Source: Schistocephalus solidus
Lineage: Eukaryota; Platyhelminthes; Cestoda; Diphyllobothriidea; Diphyllobothriidae
NCBI GenBank assembly: GCA_017591395.1
Contig: WEDG01000370.1
Span: forward strand, 248,001 to 312,000
Direction of reading: 5' to 3'
DNA length: 64,000 bases
Part shown: piece after piece, positions 58,610-64,000 of the stretch
Layout of the letters: each line of letters opens with the position of its first letter
Numbering within the stretch: position 1 is the stretch's first letter
Position numbers and translations under genes: made by a program
Notes under the pieces: model-generated
Told to the model about the DNA's origin: nothing
The model's input: the letters and a program-made list of their open reading frames with translations, nothing else
Databases searched by the model: none

Positions 58610-59750
58610 GTAATGTCATTCTGCCTCCAATTTACTGAGGCCAATCAAAATTCAATAAACGGAAAGTGTGCCATATGTCCATTCTCGATCCTCCATCGCC
58701 ACATCCGAAGGAAATGCCTCGATCCGCTCATAATCTACCTGCCTTTTCGGAAACTTTGTTGGCAGTGGGCTAGCACACGTTGGCTTTTGACTTCCTCTAA
58801 GATGCTCTTTACGACTTTTTAGGGCATACATGACATGCCTATGCCCTGTAGCTTTCTGTCGAGCTTTTCTTATCATTTTTCTAGGGTAGCATAATATGCA
58901 TCACTTTCCAAAAAAAGTTTGTCGCAGTGACTCTATTTTAAAGAAGAGTCATTAGGCGTGTAGCAATCCAGTGGACAGGGTGCTGTAAAATCTCTTTAGA
59001 TATCGTCCGCACCATGTAATTCCGACTCACGTGATGCTTTGAAGTTTTCTCCAATTAATTTTACTCTGAAGGAAAGTATTCATTCGCTAGCAGCCTACCC
59101 CCCCCTCCTTCGCTCCCAGCTCTAACATTCTCAACACGCTGACTCCACCTTACAGGCGGCGTGGGAATGAGAAGTATGACTAACCATCCCTCTCCGCGGC
59201 TCCGAGAACCATATAAACACTTTACATAACTCCCGAGTTCAGTTCCCAGGTCGTTGTGGTGGTCTGATGATAAACGACTGCGAACATGTGTTTTCCAATT
59301 GGATTTCTCAATTATTCCTTTTTGTTGAGAGAACGGGCCATCTAAGGTGGCTTACAGACCGTAACTCTATCTCAGTAACTGAATGGGAAAACAACAGCAT
59401 TCCTCTTCCCCATTCTCGCTGTTCATAGCCTTGGAGACGTGCAAAAGGTACGCAATCCACTTTCGTTCTGCATCGTTTAAGTCTTAGTAACACTGGATCT
59501 AAAGAAAACTGCATTTAAATTTCCATTGAGTTTGGAAATTTTGTTTTCGGGTCTGTTTGAATTTGACATAAATTCAGTTAAGGCAGCGATTGAATAGGGT
59601 TTTCCACAACTTCTGGTTGTAGACTGTGGAAGGACCTGTTTGAGACAGCTAGTGGAAGACTGTGTGGATTTCTCCCATATGGAAAATTAACAGTTGTGCT
59701 TCTGCCTTACCCTCATATGTACCAAGATCGTGGAGAGTAGTATCAAAGGT
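58610..59750. other. Nothing recognised
   Basis: Overlapping short frames (58613-58876, both strands) have no splice support. Confidence 0.35.
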
Positions 59751-59756
59751 TAATTA

Positions 59757-61100
59757 TGATAGCGTGGTGTTCACCGATATGGTTAAGAAACATGTAGGTT
59801 CCGTCGTAATTTGGAGCTCACTTTGATACCCTCGCAGGTTGTCGCCTAGTGGTTTGTTTTATATGATGATAATGTGCCGAAATGCCCATTTCTGGCTTAT
59901 TAGCCGTCATCGGCCAGTCATAACCAATCCTAGGTGTGGATCACCCAAGATTCGAAATTTCACCTTAGGGCATTGATTGTAACATTCTACAATTGAGCCA
60001 CAGGCCCGTTTTTCTGTCAGTTGCAATCAGGAATATGACTTACGATAATGGGGGGTTCATCGATCTGGTTAAGCAACACGTATGTTCCGTTTTGCCTTTT
60101 GGCCCACTTAGGAGCCCTCGCGGACAGTCGCATAGCAAATTAAGGGATATTTGATAAGGAAAATCCGATAAAGGCAAGGGAGACCGGGAATGGCCATTTC
60201 TGGCTTATTAGCCGTCATCAGCCAGTCATACCTAATCCCAGGTGTGGATCAGCCGAGATTCGTACCGCCATCTTTAGTCAATGAATGTAACACTCTACAA
60301 TTGAGCCAGGGACCCATTGTTTTTTTTCAGTTGCAATTGGGAATATGAATTATGATAATGTGGGGTCCATCGATCTGGTTAAGGAACACATATGTTCCGC
60401 TTTGTCTTTGGGCACACTTAGGATCCCTCACAGGCAGTCGCATAACGACCTACGGGATATGTTAATAAGTTGGAACCGACAAAGACAGGGGATACCGGAA
60501 CGACCAATTCTGCCATTCATACGCAATCCCAGATATGGATCACCCAAGATTCGAAAATGTCACCTTAGGTCATTGAATGTTACATTCTAAAATTGAGCCA
60601 CAGGCCAGTTTTTTTGTCAGTTGCAATCAGGAATACTAATTATGATAATGTGGGGTTCATCGATCTGTTTAAGGAACATTTTTGTTCCGTTGTGCCTTCG
60701 GGATCACATTATGGCCCTTGCGGGCAGTCGCCTAATGTTCCGGTGTGATTTTCAGCTCACTTCGGAACCCTCACAGGTAATTGCCTAGGGATTTGTTTTC
60801 TATGATGATAAGTTGGAATCGACAAATACAAGGGAGATCGGAATGGCCATTGCTGACTTATTAGCCGTCATCACTCAGTCATACTGTACCCCAGGTGTGG
60901 ATCGCCTGAGATTCCAACCCGCGACCTTTTGCCATTGAGTTTAGCACTCTATCATTGAGCCACGGGTCCGTTTTTTGTCGATTGCGATCGGAAATATGAC
61001 GAATCATAGTGTGGTGCTCACCGATCTGGTTACGGAACATGCTTGTCGCGCTGTGCCTTCGGACTTAATCTGGAGCCCTGGCAGGCAGCGCATAGCGATT
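59757..61100 (+). repeat. Tandem array of five R3 units
   Basis: Unit starts (GATAATGTGGGGTTC, ATCGATCTGGTTAAG, ATATGTTCCG) at about 59757, 60047, 60350, 60642 and 61007, spaced 290-365 bp. Each unit holds CCCTCGCAGGCAGTCGC, GGCTTATTAGCCGTCATC, TCCCAGGTGTGGATC and a minus-strand tRNA-like part (GAGATTCGAACC..., CTACAATTGAGCCA). Tandem order of a SINE-type unit. Confidence 0.8.
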
Positions 61101-61329
61101 ACTTATAATCGTAAAAGATGCTATCAGGATTTCATACAACGAGGGGGTTGAGTGGCTCACATCTCACACTTGTGAGAGTGCCAGTGGTCACGCGAAGGAT
61201 GAGCCCGTGCAGCCTGATTCTCAGGCAACCATTAGGCCACTGCGCACAAACACACATTGAACTTACTGTGAGGGCTGCGTGCAGTTGTCAGTTGGCAAAC
61301 CCCAGAACTTAGCGCATCGGGCTCGGATC

Positions 61330-64000
61330 ACACATGCAGCAGAGTAGCCACATGGTGAAGGGGCTCAGAATTCTTATTTTCCCCGTGTGATGGATGCTGT
61401 TTGAAACCACAAGAGGTGCCGATGTTGGATGTTAACGGCAGACCGCAAGTGTGATGCATACGTTGAGGAAGAGACTGTGTGATGGTGGGGCAGGACTGTG
61501 GTAATTGATCACATATTTTCGTGAAGGCTTATGTGGCTAAGTAGGTGAGGTGGTGAATAAAGACGCATAGGCAGTGTTGACATTGGAGGCAGATGCGATG
61601 ACTGTATTTCGGGGCCCCAGGAACTGCTTCATTAGTCTCCGTGCAACGGATAACCAAGTGACCGATCAGGCCAATACGTGAGGTGAAGGTGCGGTAGAAG
61701 TGAGAACAGGATAGGTTGGGAGATGCTATGTCAGTAGTGGCGGTGGTAGCGCTAATTGGAGACCTGGGAAAAGGTAGTATTCATGGGTGTGCAAGATGTG
61801 TTAGGTGTGTCGGCATCATGGTGAGTTCCGCTGTCCTGGACACACATGTGACCGACTAGGCGCATGCGGTGAGTTAATGCGTGAGGTCAGTGAGGCATTG
61901 GAGGCGGTAGTCACCGCCATGTGTTGGTGCTTCAGGCACTGGTTACCAGTCTCTGTGCGGTGAATTTACAAGTGACCGACCATGCTGATGTGCGAGATGA
62001 AGGTGTCATCGCAATGAGGACAAGTTAGAACCGAGTTTCCATCCCTCGTAGTTTGGGGTGGTGGTGGTGAAGGTAGCAGTTTGTGTATAGTTAGAAGTGG
62101 TCTCATTGGCGGTTGGAGTGGGGAAGTGGTGCCAGTGGTGATCGCTGTGACTGACACGGGGATTGCAGGAGAGGATGGTGCCGGTGTTCGAGGCCGGTGG
62201 GGTTTCGGCAAAGTGATCACTGGTGGTGAGAGTGGTTGTCATTGTGGTCTTCTAAGCAGAGTTGGCAGAAGTTGACGTTGTCAGGTCAGGCCAATTTGCG
62301 TGCGGAAGTTGCGTTGCTATCTTGGGTAGCATGGGTATGTTAAGAGGGTTTGGGACTTGGCGGTGTTAATACGGGATACTTGTGACTTGCATGTCAGCTT
62401 TTTGGCCTAAACAGTGGTAACCCAGTTGGCTTCGTTGATTGTTACGCCAGTCTTCACTGCTCTTTCCCAGGCAGGTCGGTCCTGAGCAAGGTCCTCCAGG
62501 TCTCCGTGTTAATTTGCAGTCGCTTCTAAGAGTTCTTCCGAGTGTCCTTGTAGTGCCATTTTCGTCCTCCTTGTCTGCGAGCACTCGTGGTGACACCTAC
62601 GTATAAAAGTTTTTTAGGAAGTCGCTCGTTGTCCATTCTCACCAGGTGGCCACTCCACTGCAGTTTGTACTTGCCACAGCGTGGCGTGGATGTTGAGATA
62701 TCCGGTCTGCTCCAGGACTTCCGTGCCCCGGATCCTGACTTGCCAACTCAACTTTGGTATTCTGCAGAGGCAGCTGAAATGGAAATGATTCAGCTTCCTG
62801 GCTTGGTTGGAGTAGATGATCAAGGTCACAGCTCCACACAGGAGCATCGTCAAGACGACGGCCTTGTATATCTGCAATTGGATTTCAGTTAGCGCAGATG
62901 TGGGTTCACATCTCCTGGCATTCTATTGTAGCTGGCGAGTGGCAAAAATTACGTCGATTATTCCGCAGTATCGTGGGAAGCCAAATTGACTTTCAGGTAG
63001 CGGTCCCTGTTCTAGGTGGCCTGTCAGACGATTGAGAACAAAGCGAACGAAGACCAACGTGTTCTAGACAGCCCATCTTTTAAAATATCGTGGTAAGTTC
63101 CTCCACCAGCGGGCGGCCACCGCTTTTATAGACTTCCGCCTCGAGTTCATCGGATCCCAGGTAATTCCCGCTGAAACGTTTTGCTACGCTTGGATTTTTA
63201 CGGTAGGGAAGGCGGCAGATCCAACTTATTGTTGGTTTCCACTTGGCGGAGGGTTGGTTGAGGACACTTGGAAAGTGCTCGACCCAGTGCCCAGTTTTTG
63301 TGATTACTTCTTTAGCAGTTTTATGCCTTTAGAGCTGAGCGGCAGCGCAATTTTCTTGACGAACGGGCCTTAGATTGCCTAGATAGAGTTGAAAAAGTTT
63401 TAATTTCTTTACCATCCGAATACTCTTGAATTTGCTTAGCCTTGCGGACCATCCAGGCGTCTCGAATTTCCCGCAGACTTTGTTGAACAAGGTGGTGGCA
63501 TCTGAAGAAGGGTTCTTAGTTGAGGTAAGTCCGCTTATACATGTACATTTTGCGTAGTCGGTTCTATTCGGCAAGTAGATTGTTGATGTTGGCGTTGTTT
63601 TCGTCAAATTATTTCTGGTGTTGACGACGTGCGCAGCTGAAAACGTCTAGGGCTGTGGTCTGTATTCCGTTTCGCAATTGACACTATCCTGTCTCTACAG
63701 TGGCGTTATCAGCTGGAGCCTGCAGGTCCTCCAGTCGCTGGTCCAATTGGTTGCGGAAGTCAAAACAGCGACCAGGCAAATTTAACAGAAGATTATTTAA
63801 CTGGCTTCGTGTTCATTCATTATGTGGCATCCTGTGACGTTACAGTCGAAGCCTGATGTTGGGGATACCGAGTTGGTTATCCATCCAGCCATCGGCGTCA
63901 CAGATTTCTCTTGATCACCAGCCCGTCCTGTCGATCTCGCCTTGGGGCGACAACATAACCCAGCAGCTGCCAACCCCGTGATCTGAGGTACACTTGCGTT
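61330..64000 (-). mobile_element. LINE-B: second dead copy of the same LINE family, cut by window end
   Basis: Minus strand, matching LINE-A: LNHFHFSCLCRIPKLSW and VLEQTGYLNIHA (62800-62690), zinc-finger tail LTCPHCDDTFISHISMVGHL (62030-61970), linker frame with TKTTPTSTIYLPNRTDYAK (63600). Around 62885 the fingers segment runs straight into the thumb (IYKAVVLTMLLCGAVTL), so about 600 bp including the catalytic box is deleted. Many frame breaks. Continues past 64000. Confidence 0.75.

Overview
The window is eukaryotic nuclear DNA, almost certainly from a flatworm. A tapeworm is my best guess, and a diphyllobothriid-like one is an inference only. Genes are split into many exons. Several introns near the first 5' end are only about 33-43 nt, as is known for schistosomes and tapeworms, while others exceed 2 kb. 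Between the genes lie decayed non-LTR retrotransposons, a Penelope-like element, tRNA-derived SINE-like repeats, foldback elements and microsatellites. There are no bacterial operons, rRNA genes or CRISPR arrays.

Layout. 0.3-1.1 kb: tail of a dead LINE (minus). 1.75-23.4 kb: a complete SET1/COMPASS H3K4 methyltransferase gene (SETD1) on the plus strand, with about 19 recognisable exons running from an N-terminal RRM through a disordered middle to N-SET, SET and post-SET; one intron uses a GC donor. 24.5-26.5 kb: possible exons of a second plus-strand gene. 26.5-35.3 kb: repeats, including a Penelope-like element with reverse transcriptase and GIY-YIG endonuclease (minus). 35.3-36.95 kb: the last two exons and poly(A) signal of an unrecognised Cys/His-rich, probably zinc-binding protein. 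37-43.3 kb: a dense cluster of SINE-like and composite repeats with AT and TG microsatellites. 44.1-44.4 kb: a near-perfect 318-bp palindrome. 44.6-47.7 kb: a frameshifted coding region with a long acidic low-complexity N-terminal part and a divergent phosphagen-kinase (ATP:guanidino phosphotransferase) domain that keeps ATP-binding arginines but lacks the usual substrate Cys and Glu. 48.3-48.7 kb: a MITE-like element. 49.5-64 kb: two dead copies of a LINE family with a C2H2 zinc-finger tail (minus), a head-to-head SINE palindrome, composite repeats and a five-unit tandem array.

The only gene whose role is clear is SETD1, the catalytic subunit for histone H3 lysine 4 methylation. Its neighbours are not known to work with it, as expected for an animal locus. 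Single-base frame breaks occur in several long exons of otherwise well conserved genes. Either the assembly has small indels or some of these genes are decaying; reads are needed to decide. Exon edges are read by eye from splice consensus and frame, so small errors are possible.
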